Assembly: GCA_937921525.1 (NCBI GenBank)
Contig: CAKZUM010000463.1
Location: forward strand, 1-8,807
Length of the DNA stretch: 8,807 bases
Origin: an uncultured Saprospiraceae bacterium
Lineage (GTDB): Bacteria; Bacteroidota; Bacteroidia; Chitinophagales; Saprospiraceae
Direction of reading: 5' to 3'
Both the position numbers and the translations under genes were made by a program. Below are positions 1 to 7,220 of this stretch, in pieces (positions within the stretch are counted from its first letter, which is position 1; the number at the start of each line of letters is the position of its first letter). The notes below the pieces were generated by a model that had not been told where the DNA came from, did not search any database, and worked only from the letters and a program-made list of their open reading frames with translations.

Positions 1-18
1 GGATCTTTGTAGGTCGTG
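1..18 (+). repeat. Direct repeat copy A (GGATYTTTGTAGGTCGTG)
   Basis: GGATCTTTGTAGGTCGTG matches the copy at 89-106 at 17 of 18 positions. Both copies are followed 9 to 6 bases later by GTTGAC (28-33 and 113-118). The sequence may continue to the left of the window, so the true repeat edge is unknown. Confidence 0.5.
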
Positions 19-69
19 TATCTAGGCGTTGACTTTTTTTATTACCATGTACATACTACTCCAATACGG

Positions 70-84
70 AGCTACTTCGTAGCT
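70..84. repeat. Small hairpin AGCTAC-TTC-GTAGCT
   Basis: This is a perfect 6-base inverted repeat with a 3-base loop, directly upstream of repeat copy B. There is no T-tract next to it, so it is not a convincing terminator. It may belong to the same decayed repeat unit. Confidence 0.4.
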
Positions 85-88
85 ATAT

Positions 89-106
89 GGATTTTTGTAG
101 GTCGTG
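89..106 (+). repeat. Direct repeat copy B (GGATYTTTGTAGGTCGTG)
   Basis: This is the second copy of the motif, starting 88 bases after the first, with one mismatch (T for C at position 5). It lies just downstream of a small hairpin (70-84). It is followed by GATGTTGACA (110-119), a 10-mer that occurs again at 5814-5823 beside the repeat cluster after purH. Confidence 0.5.
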
Positions 107-432
107 AAGGATGTTGACAGTTGAAAGCCACCATACAGGTACGTCACGTTCTCGACCTACTGAACACATCTAATACAGGTGACCTATAAAATCATTTAAA
201 TCCGCGTTGAATTATGCGTATTTAGACATCTAGTTCCTTAAGTTGACGACATTCCACTAGAAGTGATCCGATGAATAAATTCGTCGCCCCAACTTTATTT
301 TACACTCAAATAATTTCTAATATGTCACAATGTGTCAAATAGTAGCAAAATTTAACACGCCTCCACAGCGTTATTAAGATTAACAATCATTTTTTTACTA
401 CAACCGATTCTATAAGTACCAACTTTACCTCT

Positions 433-3400
433 ATGCCTATTTTGCAATGGCTGAAAAGTCTCCCTTCGACAAAACTGTGTCGTATCTTCGGATGCAGTCT
501 ATTCTCATTGTTTCTTTCGATACCCTTAATTGCTCAAAACACTATTGAAGTCCGTATTGATGACGGGCAGGCGACTAGCACTTGCGTAGATGGTTTTGGT
601 GGAACGGCAGAACCTCTGTGGCAGGTCAATATCGAAAATGAGGGCTGGATGACCTATGGCGATGCCCTTTGTCATAACACAACACCTAACACTCAATTTA
701 GGACTAGTCTAGATTGTCTAGGGGATTTAAGGGGGGGAGAAATTCAAGTATGTTTTAGCGTTTTTGAAAACGATAATAGTCTATTTTCTCCCTGTGAAAT
801 AGATATGGATTGTGAGCAAATGGTCTGTGAATATTTCGTTTTGCCATTAGCCAGAACAACTGCCGACTATAATTTGAGTATTCCTGATGGATTAGATTCT
901 GGCGGGAGTCTTAACTTTACTATTAGCACAGATGGTCCGCAAAATGGAGCGATTAACGATCATATATGTCATGCGATTGATTTAGGAACTTTAGATGGTA
1001 ATCGGACAGTCCAAGAAAAAGAAGACTTAACGGTTTATAATAATTTTTGCGCCACAGCAACAGAAGAAGTCGATCCTAAAAAGATCGGTGGTAGCTTTAC
1101 GAATAATGCAGGCGTCTGGTTTTCTTTTAATACGGGAGATGATCCAAGTGAATTAATTTTGATAGAAGCGTTCAATGATCCAGAAGCTACTGGAGATATT
1201 ATCAACCTACAATTAGCACTTTACCAATTAGATACAGATTGTAGGGGGGAGATCAACTATATTACAGATCATCACAACCCATCTGTATTAGACGAACATT
1301 TATTATTAGAATGCCTCCTGCCCAATCAAGAATATTACCTATTAGTGGATGGTGTTTTTGACGATACAAGCAATCCTGATGTACCAGAATTAAACGGCTA
1401 TTTTAGTATCAGGATAAGAGAGATAGAAGTGGAAGGTGGAAATGATGGTGTTTGCGGTGCCATTAGCTTGGCTGTCGAAGAAGGAGGAACTACCACTCCT
1501 ACCAATTTTTTCAATAATTGTGCGACCAATACCAACGATCCAGTAGTAGAAAATTATCCGTCTTTACAAGCTGTATGGTTTCAATTTACGCCCCCCTCGA
1601 CTCATCGAGCTTTTATACAAGTCATTAGTAACCAACCTTATCCAATCGGTATTGATGCTATTGAACCTCAAATAGCTGTTTTCAGTTCAGATGATGATAC
1701 CTGTACTGGAAGTTTAACAAGGGTAAGCCATCACTATGAAAATGATGGTCTAGAGAATGGTTTGACAGTAGAATGTTTAGATCCTAACAAAACGTATTGG
1801 ATTATGATTGACGGAAGCGAGGCAAATCCTACTGGCATATTCGATATAAGTATTACCGATCCCGGTTATCCTGATTTAAAGAAATTTGAGGCGGTTGGTT
1901 GTCAGGGAATGCCTGTGATACTAGGAGATCAAATTTATACAGAAGCAGGAATTTATACAGACACCGTCCTTTTTGAAAGTTGTTTAGAAATTTTAGAGAC
2001 CACAGTAAGTTTCGTTGATGCCCTTCAAATGGAAATTGATATTATAAAAAAATCAGGTGGATTAGGCGTAAGCGATGGCAATGCGAATGTAATCGTTACT
2101 GGTGGTTCGGGAGTAAATACCGTTGCTTGGTCAGATGGAACAAATGAACCTGTTACAAAAGAATTATCTGGAGGAACCGAGTATTGTATAACGGTCGTTG
2201 ATAGTATCGGGTGTATGCTAGATACTTGCTTTGTAATGCCTTATGTCATTCCAATCAAAGCAACTTTTAAAAATGATACCTTAGATTGTTTTGGAGATAA
2301 TGATGGAATCTTGACATTAGATATTACAGAAGGACATCCACCTTATAGTTATGAATTAGTAAATGAAGAAACTAATTTAGCTATCCAAAAGGGATCTATT
2401 ATTGATACAGCTAGTACCATCCATTTTGAAAATCTAACTGCTGCTAATTACAAAATTTTCTTATTTACTGCTACCAACTCTTGGGATAAATCAGCTACCG
2501 TGATAGCACCCAAGCCAATCAATATTTCTATAATAAATAAAACAGAAGCCTCTTGCCATAATACTTGTGATGCCTTAGTAGAATTATTAGTAGAAGGTGG
2601 AAATGACGATTTTAATTTTAATTGGTCTGATAATATCAACCGAGCACAAAACGCCGCAGACTTGTGTGGTGGAGATTATCAACTAACCGTTACCGATGAA
2701 AAACAATGTACTGCCACCCTTGATCTAACTATAGACCAACCAGCTGTCTTTACAGCAAAAGCTATCCAAACCAAAGCAATTAGTTGTTTTGGTGATGATA
2801 ATGGGGAGGCAATGGTCAGCACTAGTAGTACACCGACCAACTTTATTTGGGATAATGGCGACACAACTGCCATAGCTAATGATCTAACGGCTGGCATTCA
2901 TTCGGTCATTGTGTATAATGAAGATAACTGTACCGATACGGCATTCGTAGAAATCGAAGAACCGACCCAATTAATAGCTGCTATTGAGATTCTTTCGACT
3001 ATCAATTGTTTCGGTCAGGAAAACGGTTTATTAACGGGAAGCGGAACGGGTGGAAATGGCAATTTATCCTATCTCTGGAATGATAATAGTACAGCGCCTT
3101 TACATGATAATTTAGCCGCAGGAAATTATTCTTTGACGATTACCGATGCAATAGGTTGTACTGATAACACCTCCATAGAATTATCCCAACCGACCGCTGT
3201 ATCTGCCCAAATTAACAAACAAGATGTTACCTGTCCAGGCGGGCCTAAAAGTGGTGAAATTTCCATAGTTGAACCATTAGGTGGTGTTGCGCCCTATGCT
3301 TATAGTCTCAATGGAACTGTTTTTTCTACAGCTACTACCTTTAACAATCTAAGTGCAGATAGCTATGAGGTAAGTACGCAAGATGCGAATGGTTGTACGA

Positions 3401-3963
3401 TTACAGAAACAATCATTATTAATGATCCTCCAACGCTAGAAGTAGACTTAGGGAAACCCCAAATGGTTAAGTTAGGAAATACGATTCAACTATCTGCACT
3501 TACTAATCGTCCAGTAACCTATCAATGGAATACGGTAGATAATAATTGTACAGATTGCGAGGTAGTTGAAATTACTCCTACAGCCTCTAAACTATATGAA
3601 GTCACCGTTACTGATACAGAAACAGACTGTGTCGCAACAGACGAAGTTTTTATTACGATTGATAACAATCGAGATTTATATGTTCCAAATGCCTTCTCTC
3701 CTAATGGTGATGGACACAATGATGCCCTAATGATCTATGGTGGAAATAATATTAAATTAATTAAAGCCTTCAAAATCTTTGATCGCCATGGAACGCTAGT
3801 CTATCAAGCAGATAATTTTGCACCCAATGATGCTTCCGCTGGTTGGAAAGGAGATTTTAATGGACAGCGCCTAGCTTCCGCCCTCTTCATTTACTGGGCG
3901 GAGGTGGAGTTTATTGATGGTTATTCTGATATTTACAAAGGGGATATTGCCTTATTTCGGTAG
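433..3963 (+). CDS. Large secreted SprB-repeat protein with type B T9SS sorting domain
   Basis: A 1176-residue modular surface or secreted protein, probably an adhesin or matrix protein exported through Sec and then the type IX secretion system. Residues 1-35 form a signal peptide ending SIPLIAQ. Residues 36-170 are a Cys-rich module (C51, C80, C95, C107, C121, C127, C132) of unnamed function. Two homologous beta-sandwich modules follow (about 173-330 and 336-477), each with a 'GVWFSF/AVWFQF' strand and a 'CLxPNxxYxxxxDG' strand, resembling pre-peptidase C-terminal-like folds. After a short 'YTEAGIYTDTV' segment (about 500-525) there are about six SprB-like repeats of 70-80 residues (530-998) with CFGDNDG-type openings and DxxGCT-type ends. 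An Ig-like segment (1001-1077) leads to the CHU_C/gliding-motility C-terminal domain (1081-1176) beginning LYVPNAFSPNGDG. The start at 433 is chosen because it gives a complete signal peptide; no Shine-Dalgarno is present, as usual in the phylum. The exact ligand is unknown. Confidence 0.93.
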   Translation: MPILQWLKSLPSTKLCRIFGCSLFSLFLSIPLIAQNTIEVRIDDGQATSTCVDGFGGTAEPLWQVNIENEGWMTYGDALCHNTTPNTQFRTSLDCLGDLRGGEIQVCFSVFENDNSLFSPCEIDMDCEQMVCEYFVLPLARTTADYNLSIPDGLDSGGSLNFTISTDGPQNGAINDHICHAIDLGTLDGNRTVQEKEDLTVYNNFCATATEEVDPKKIGGSFTNNAGVWFSFNTGDDPSELILIEAFNDPEATGDIINLQLALYQLDTDCRGEINYITDHHNPSVLDEHLLLECLLPNQEYYLLVDGVFDDTSNPDVPELNGYFSIRIREIEVEGGNDGVCGAISLAVEEGGTTTPTNFFNNCATNTNDPVVENYPSLQAVWFQFTPPSTHRAFIQVISNQPYPIGIDAIEPQIAVFSSDDDTCTGSLTRVSHHYENDGLENGLTVECLDPNKTYWIMIDGSEANPTGIFDISITDPGYPDLKKFEAVGCQGMPVILGDQIYTEAGIYTDTVLFESCLEILETTVSFVDALQMEIDIIKKSGGLGVSDGNANVIVTGGSGVNTVAWSDGTNEPVTKELSGGTEYCITVVDSIGCMLDTCFVMPYVIPIKATFKNDTLDCFGDNDGILTLDITEGHPPYSYELVNEETNLAIQKGSIIDTASTIHFENLTAANYKIFLFTATNSWDKSATVIAPKPINISIINKTEASCHNTCDALVELLVEGGNDDFNFNWSDNINRAQNAADLCGGDYQLTVTDEKQCTATLDLTIDQPAVFTAKAIQTKAISCFGDDNGEAMVSTSSTPTNFIWDNGDTTAIANDLTAGIHSVIVYNEDNCTDTAFVEIEEPTQLIAAIEILSTINCFGQENGLLTGSGTGGNGNLSYLWNDNSTAPLHDNLAAGNYSLTITDAIGCTDNTSIELSQPTAVSAQINKQDVTCPGGPKSGEISIVEPLGGVAPYAYSLNGTVFSTATTFNNLSADSYEVSTQDANGCTITETIIINDPPTLEVDLGKPQMVKLGNTIQLSALTNRPVTYQWNTVDNNCTDCEVVEITPTASKLYEVTVTDTETDCVATDEVFITIDNNRDLYVPNAFSPNGDGHNDALMIYGGNNIKLIKAFKIFDRHGTLVYQADNFAPNDASAGWKGDFNGQRLASALFIYWAEVEFIDGYSDIYKGDIALFR

Positions 3964-3984
3964 ATAGGTACGATCGTTACTTTC

Positions 3985-4017
3985 AGATTATGGTGATTTT
4001 AAAAATCACCATAATCT
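3985..4017. terminator. Strong hairpin after the secreted-protein gene
   Basis: Two 16-base arms (AGATTATGGTGATTTT and its exact complement) flank a single A, 21 bases after the stop codon. In practice the inner TTTTAAAAA would form the loop over a 12-base stem. No T-tract follows on the + strand, so it is a non-canonical intrinsic terminator, and it could equally act as an mRNA 3'-end stabiliser. Its position between a stop and the next gene supports an end-of-transcript role. Confidence 0.55.
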
Positions 4018-4195
4018 ACATTCGAATTACCCACACAACTCCGTCCAATCTTTTGCTAGTAAATTTATTTTGTAAAGCCTAGCTTTCTCCCTATTTTTGC
4101 CCTTTCTCACAAACAATGTCCCCCATTCATTGTTCGTATCTTTCGACGTATATAATAACACACATACATAACACACAATACCTATATAACAACAA

Positions 4196-5722
4196 ATGGC
4201 TGTAAAAAAGATTAGCACTGCCTTGATTTCCGTTTATTCAAAGGAAGGCTTAGAACCAATTATCAGAGAGTTAGAAAAAATAGGCGTAAAAATTTACTCT
4301 ACTGGAGGTACGCAAAAATTCATAGAGCAATTGGGCGCACCCGTAACATCCGTAGAAAGTCTAACCTCTTATCCTTCTATTCTGGACGGTCGAGTAAAAA
4401 CCTTACATCCGAAAGTCTTCGGTGGTATTCTAGCAAGAAGAGAGGAGTCTCATCTAGGGCAATTAGAAAAATACGAAATACCTGAAATTGATTTAGTCAT
4501 CGTAGATTTATACCCTTTTGAAGAAACTGTGGCGAATACCAAAGACGAAACAGCCATTATTGAAAAAATAGATATTGGTGGTATTTCCTTAATTCGTGCA
4601 GCTGCAAAGAATTTTAAGGACGTGGTGGTAGCCCCATCCAAAGCAGAATATGACTACCTACTCGATTTATTAAAAGACAAGCAAGGTTTTACAGACGAAG
4701 CAGATAGAAAAGAATTAGCACGTCGAGCATTTAAAGTTTCTTCTAACTATGATGTAGCGATTTTTAACTATTTCAACGAAGGAACTGCCGACCTATCTTT
4801 TAAATATAGTATTCACCGATCTGACATTTTACGATACGGCGAAAATCCACATCAAGACGGTGTCTTTTTCGGAGACTTTGAACAAATGTTTGTTCGACTT
4901 GGAGGTAAGCCCATCTCCTATAATAATTTAGTGGACATTGATGCAGCAGTGCAGATCATGCGAGAGTTCAAAGATGCTGATCCCACTTTTGCTATTTTAA
5001 AACATACGAATACTTGTGGTTTAGCAACTCGTCCGACCCTTTACTCTGCATGGAAGGAAGCATTGGCTTGTGATAATGTGTCTGCATTCGGTGGTATTTT
5101 TATTTGTAATAAATCTTTAGATTTAGCGACCGCAGAAGAAATTAATAAATTATTTTATGAGGTTGTCATTGCCCCAGATTTTGATGCAGATGCTTTTGAA
5201 TTATTATCCAAAAAGAAAAAACGTATCTTGTTAAAAATAAAAGACTTCTACATACAGCCAAGAAGTTTTAGAAGTTTGCTAAATGGTGTGGTAGAACAAG
5301 ATGCTGATCTTAAAACGGAAACGGCAACTGATTTAAAAATAGCTACTAAAAAAGCACCTAGCAAAAAAGAAATTGAAGATCTTTTATTTGCCAGTATCAG
5401 TGTAAAACATTTAAAATCAAACGGTATTGCACTCGTTAAAAACAAGCAACTGATCGGTATGGGTTGCGGACAGCCATCTCGTGTAGATGCCTTGAAACAA
5501 GCCATCACTAAAGCCAAAGCATTTGGTTTTGATTTAGACGGTGCAGTAATGGCCTCTGACGCTTTTTTCCCTTTTCCTGATTGTGTAGAAATTGCCCATA
5601 AAGAAGGTATTAATGCCGTTATTCAACCTGGTGGTTCTATTAAAGATCAAGAAAGTATTGATTACTGTGATGCAAATGGCATGTCTATGGTCATGACTGG
5701 TAATCGCCATTTTAAACACTAA
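4196..5722 (+). CDS. purH: Bifunctional AICAR formyltransferase / IMP cyclohydrolase
   Basis: This cytosolic enzyme carries out the last two steps of de novo purine synthesis: AICAR plus 10-formyl-THF gives FAICAR, then ring closure gives IMP. It has 508 residues, typical of bacterial PurH. The N-terminal MGS-like cyclohydrolase domain (about 1-145) carries STGGT (35-39) and LDGRVKTLHPKVFGGIL (63-79). The formyltransferase domain (about 150-508) shows RYGENPHQ (213-220), the catalytic Lys-His pair in ILKHTNTCG (K269, H270), VSAFGGIF (295-302), GCGQPSRVDA (423-432), ASDAFFPFPDCVE and the C-terminal TGNRHFKH. The Thr in KHTNTCG replaces the Pro of the common KHxNPCG form; related Bacteroidota proteins also vary here. 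The LFYEVVIAPDFD segment with a Lys-rich stretch after it fits the Bacteroidota version. No other pur gene is adjacent and the flanking spacers hold hairpins, so it is probably transcribed alone. The ATG at 4196 gives the expected N-terminus of the family. Confidence 0.97.
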   Translation: MAVKKISTALISVYSKEGLEPIIRELEKIGVKIYSTGGTQKFIEQLGAPVTSVESLTSYPSILDGRVKTLHPKVFGGILARREESHLGQLEKYEIPEIDLVIVDLYPFEETVANTKDETAIIEKIDIGGISLIRAAAKNFKDVVVAPSKAEYDYLLDLLKDKQGFTDEADRKELARRAFKVSSNYDVAIFNYFNEGTADLSFKYSIHRSDILRYGENPHQDGVFFGDFEQMFVRLGGKPISYNNLVDIDAAVQIMREFKDADPTFAILKHTNTCGLATRPTLYSAWKEALACDNVSAFGGIFICNKSLDLATAEEINKLFYEVVIAPDFDADAFELLSKKKKRILLKIKDFYIQPRSFRSLLNGVVEQDADLKTETATDLKIATKKAPSKKEIEDLLFASISVKHLKSNGIALVKNKQLIGMGCGQPSRVDALKQAITKAKAFGFDLDGAVMASDAFFPFPDCVEIAHKEGINAVIQPGGSIKDQESIDYCDANGMSMVMTGNRHFKH

Positions 5723-5730
5723 TTCTTTTT

Positions 5731-5778
5731 AGACCGCTGCGCTGTCAGGGGTCAGAAGTCAGATCGCTACGCTGTCAG
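5731..5778 (+). repeat. Left arm: two direct copies of the AGAYCGCTNYGCTGTCRG unit
   Basis: AGACCGCTGCGCTGTCAG (5731-5748) and AGATCGCTACGCTGTCAG (5761-5778) differ at two positions and are separated by 12 bases that include GTCAGAAGTC. The arm starts 8 bases after the purH stop codon. Its reverse complement matches the right arm at 5984-6024. Confidence 0.75.
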
Positions 5779-5782
5779 ACCA

Positions 5783-5805
5783 GCCCGACTGCCGTCAGGT
5801 CGGGC
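5783..5805. terminator. GC-rich hairpin downstream of purH
   Basis: GCCCGAC (5783-5789) and GTCGGGC (5799-5805) form a 7-base stem around the 9-base loop TGCCGTCAG. The bases after it, GGGTTTATG, hold only a weak T-run. It could terminate purH transcription, or simply be one palindromic part of the surrounding repeat cluster. Palindromes with a CCCGAC/GTCGGG core are, from memory, common between genes in this phylum; that was not verified here. Confidence 0.4.
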
Positions 5806-5878
5806 GGGTTTATGATGTTGACACCGCTCTTTTTGTAAGAAGATTATTGAGAAAGAAAATATTCAATTGGAAACGTTT

Positions 5879-5898
5879 CCTCCTCTTTGAAGAGGAGG
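5879..5898. repeat. CCTCCTCTT-TG-AAGAGGAGG palindrome
   Basis: This is a perfect 9-base inverted repeat with a 2-base centre, realistically a 7-base stem with a 6-base loop. It is followed by GTCGGGAGGAG, which partly repeats the right arm. It lies near the middle of the inverted-repeat cluster and has no T-tract, so it is treated as a repeat component rather than a terminator. Confidence 0.55.
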
Positions 5899-5983
5899 TC
5901 GGGAGGAGTTAGAAAAATGAATATTGATTAGTAACAAAAATCTTTCAATAAAATATCTCACGTCAACGCCATGATTCTGACTT

Positions 5984-6024
5984 CTGACAGCAAAGCGATC
6001 TGACCTCCGACAGCGAAGCGGTCT
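5984..6024 (-). repeat. Right arm: two inverted copies of the AGAYCGCTNYGCTGTCRG unit
   Basis: CTGACAGCAAAGCGATCT (5984-6001) and CCGACAGCGAAGCGGTCT (6007-6024) are reverse-complement versions of the units at 5731-5778, separated by only 5 bases. The last copy ends 15 bases before the desaturase start codon, so it would sit in the 5' leader or promoter of that gene. Confidence 0.75.
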
Positions 6025-6039
6025 TACAAAAAAATATCT

Positions 6040-7074
6040 ATGCGTACCCTTAGTACAATCACAGATCCTATTTATACTAAAAAAGCGTTTGGTTCTTTAG
6101 ACCAATTCTTTTTGAAATACCTAAAAGATGAGCGAGACTTACCTTTTATGTATCTAATGTTAAAGCTATCTTTCCTATTCATTCCAGCCGCCGTTATTGC
6201 CTTTACGATAGATAGTAGCACTTGGCAATGGTGGACCTTGGCAGTATTATATGCCGTAGGTTTGCTATGGTATACAGGGCCATTTACTTTGATGCTACAC
6301 AACACGAGTCACCGCCCATTTTTTAAAAGAGAATACAAATTAGGCAATCGCTTTATTCCTTGGATTTTATGCCCTTTTATGGGGCAATCTCCAGATACTT
6401 ATTTTAGTCATCATATAGGAATGCACCATGCAGAAAATAACCTGGAACCAGATTTAAGTTCCACGATGAAGTACCAGCGAGATAGCTTTATTGATTATAC
6501 CAAGTACTATGTACATTTCTTATTCTTAGGCGTCATCCAATTGATACAATACCATAAAGAAAAGAATAAGAAAAAATTTATGAAGCAGGCAATCATTGGT
6601 GAGTTAACGTTCATCGGTCTATGGATTGTACTAGCTTTTTTTAATTTACCTGCTACTCTATTAGTCTTCATACTGCCAACCATTATTGTGCGCTTTGCTA
6701 TGATGTCTGGCAATTGGGCGCAACATGCTTTTATAGATGCCAGTAGTCCAGAAAATAATTATAGAAATAGTATTACTTGCATCAATACTTTTTACAACCA
6801 ACGTTGCTTCAATGACGGCTACCACATCGGGCATCACCTAAAGCCGCATATGCACTGGACGGATATGCCACAAGATTTTGAAAAAAACATCGCTAATTAT
6901 GTAGACAATAAAGCCATCGTTTTTGAAGGAATTGATTATTTCGTTATCTGGCTATGGCTTATGCTTAAACGCTATGACATCCTTGCCAAACATTTTGTCA
7001 ATATCGGTAATACCTATAAATCGGAAGAAGAGATTATTGCGATGTTAAAACAGCGTATACAGAAATGTGCTTAG
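6040..7074 (+). CDS. Membrane fatty-acid desaturase-like di-iron protein
   Basis: A 344-residue integral membrane protein of the fatty-acid desaturase/hydroxylase superfamily, which uses a His-bound di-iron centre and O2 to desaturate or hydroxylate acyl chains or related lipids. All three histidine boxes are present: HNTSH (87-91), HHIGMHH (124-130, containing HxxxHH) and HIGHH (262-266), plus the extra H229 in NWAQHAF. Hydrophobic segments near 40-57, 65-85, 155-170, 186-203 and 205-220 fit the usual four-helix topology with the boxes facing the cytoplasm. No fused cytochrome b5 or ferredoxin domain is present, so a separate electron donor is needed. Substrate and regiospecificity cannot be read from the sequence; an acyl-lipid, carotenoid or sphingolipid-type substrate is possible. 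The start at 6040 follows an A-rich stretch and lies 15 bases after the repeat cluster. A clear terminator follows at 7154-7201. Confidence 0.85.
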   Translation: MRTLSTITDPIYTKKAFGSLDQFFLKYLKDERDLPFMYLMLKLSFLFIPAAVIAFTIDSSTWQWWTLAVLYAVGLLWYTGPFTLMLHNTSHRPFFKREYKLGNRFIPWILCPFMGQSPDTYFSHHIGMHHAENNLEPDLSSTMKYQRDSFIDYTKYYVHFLFLGVIQLIQYHKEKNKKKFMKQAIIGELTFIGLWIVLAFFNLPATLLVFILPTIIVRFAMMSGNWAQHAFIDASSPENNYRNSITCINTFYNQRCFNDGYHIGHHLKPHMHWTDMPQDFEKNIANYVDNKAIVFEGIDYFVIWLWLMLKRYDILAKHFVNIGNTYKSEEEIIAMLKQRIQKCA

Positions 7075-7153
7075 CAGAACTTCTTCATTTGAAAAATATA
7101 CACGTTTACTCAATCTTTAAGGTTTAGTACACGTAGAAATATAAATGCCAAAC

Positions 7154-7201
7154 AAAAATAATAAAGGCAGTTCAATTTATTGAGCTGCCTTTATTATTTT
7201 T
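7154..7201 (+). terminator. Intrinsic terminator after the desaturase gene
   Basis: A 22-base stem (7154-7175 with 7180-7201), broken only by one T-G wobble, encloses the loop TTTA. The 17 outer bases pair perfectly, with GGCAG/CTGCC as the GC core. The right arm ends in TTATTATTTTT, giving a U-rich 3' tail, and the left arm begins AAAAATAATAAA, so it could also stop transcription from the opposite side. It lies 79 bases after the stop codon. Confidence 0.85.
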
Positions 7202-7220
7202 ATATACTTATCTTTTGGCT

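Larger units (their letters stand above)
1..432. other. Gene-free leader region with diverged short repeats
   Basis: No convincing coding sequence is visible on either strand here. The stretch contains two imperfect direct copies of an 18-base motif (1-18 and 89-106), a small hairpin (70-84), an inverted copy of the core GTAGGTCG (153-160), and two copies of ATACAGGT 40 bases apart (133-140 and 173-180). The rest is AT-rich spacer leading to the secreted-protein gene at 433. I could not identify a clear TTTG/TAnnTTTG promoter before that gene. The region may be the decayed remains of intergenic repeat elements, which is inference. Confidence 0.5.
5723..6039. other. Repeat-dense intergenic region between purH and the desaturase gene
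   Basis: These 317 bases contain no credible gene. They hold four copies of an 18-base unit arranged as two on + (5731-5748, 5761-5778) and two on - (5984-6001, 6007-6024), a 13-base inverted pair (5751-5763 / 5976-5988), a GC-rich hairpin (5783-5805) and a purine/pyrimidine palindrome (5879-5898). The outline, with inverted ends, internal palindromes and no coding capacity, resembles a MITE- or REP-like element. No clear target-site duplication is visible outside the ends. Any promoter for the desaturase gene would have to lie within this block. Confidence 0.6.

Noticed and set aside
2448..2897. Minus-strand reading frames within the secreted-protein gene
   Set aside because: They lie wholly inside a well-supported gene on the other strand and show no recognisable domain.
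4137..4144. TATCTTTC as a -7 box for purH
   Set aside because: It resembles TAnnTTTG, but no TTG/TTTG is found at the proper distance upstream, so it was not listed as a promoter.
4027..4218. 63-codon minus-strand reading frame with a hydrophobic N-terminus overlapping the purH start
   Set aside because: It covers the purH leader, has biased low-complexity hydrophobic content expected from AT-rich DNA, and shows no family resemblance or start signal.
5248..5719. Minus-strand reading frames of 61 and 89 codons within purH
   Set aside because: They are antisense to conserved PurH catalytic segments and have no independent support.
5731..6024. CRISPR array
   Set aside because: The repeated units are only 18 bases, lie in opposing orientations, have 5- and 12-base spacers, and no cas genes are present.
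5723..6039. Insertion sequence with a transposase
   Set aside because: Inverted ends are present, but there is no reading frame of useful length and no visible target-site duplication; at most a non-autonomous element.
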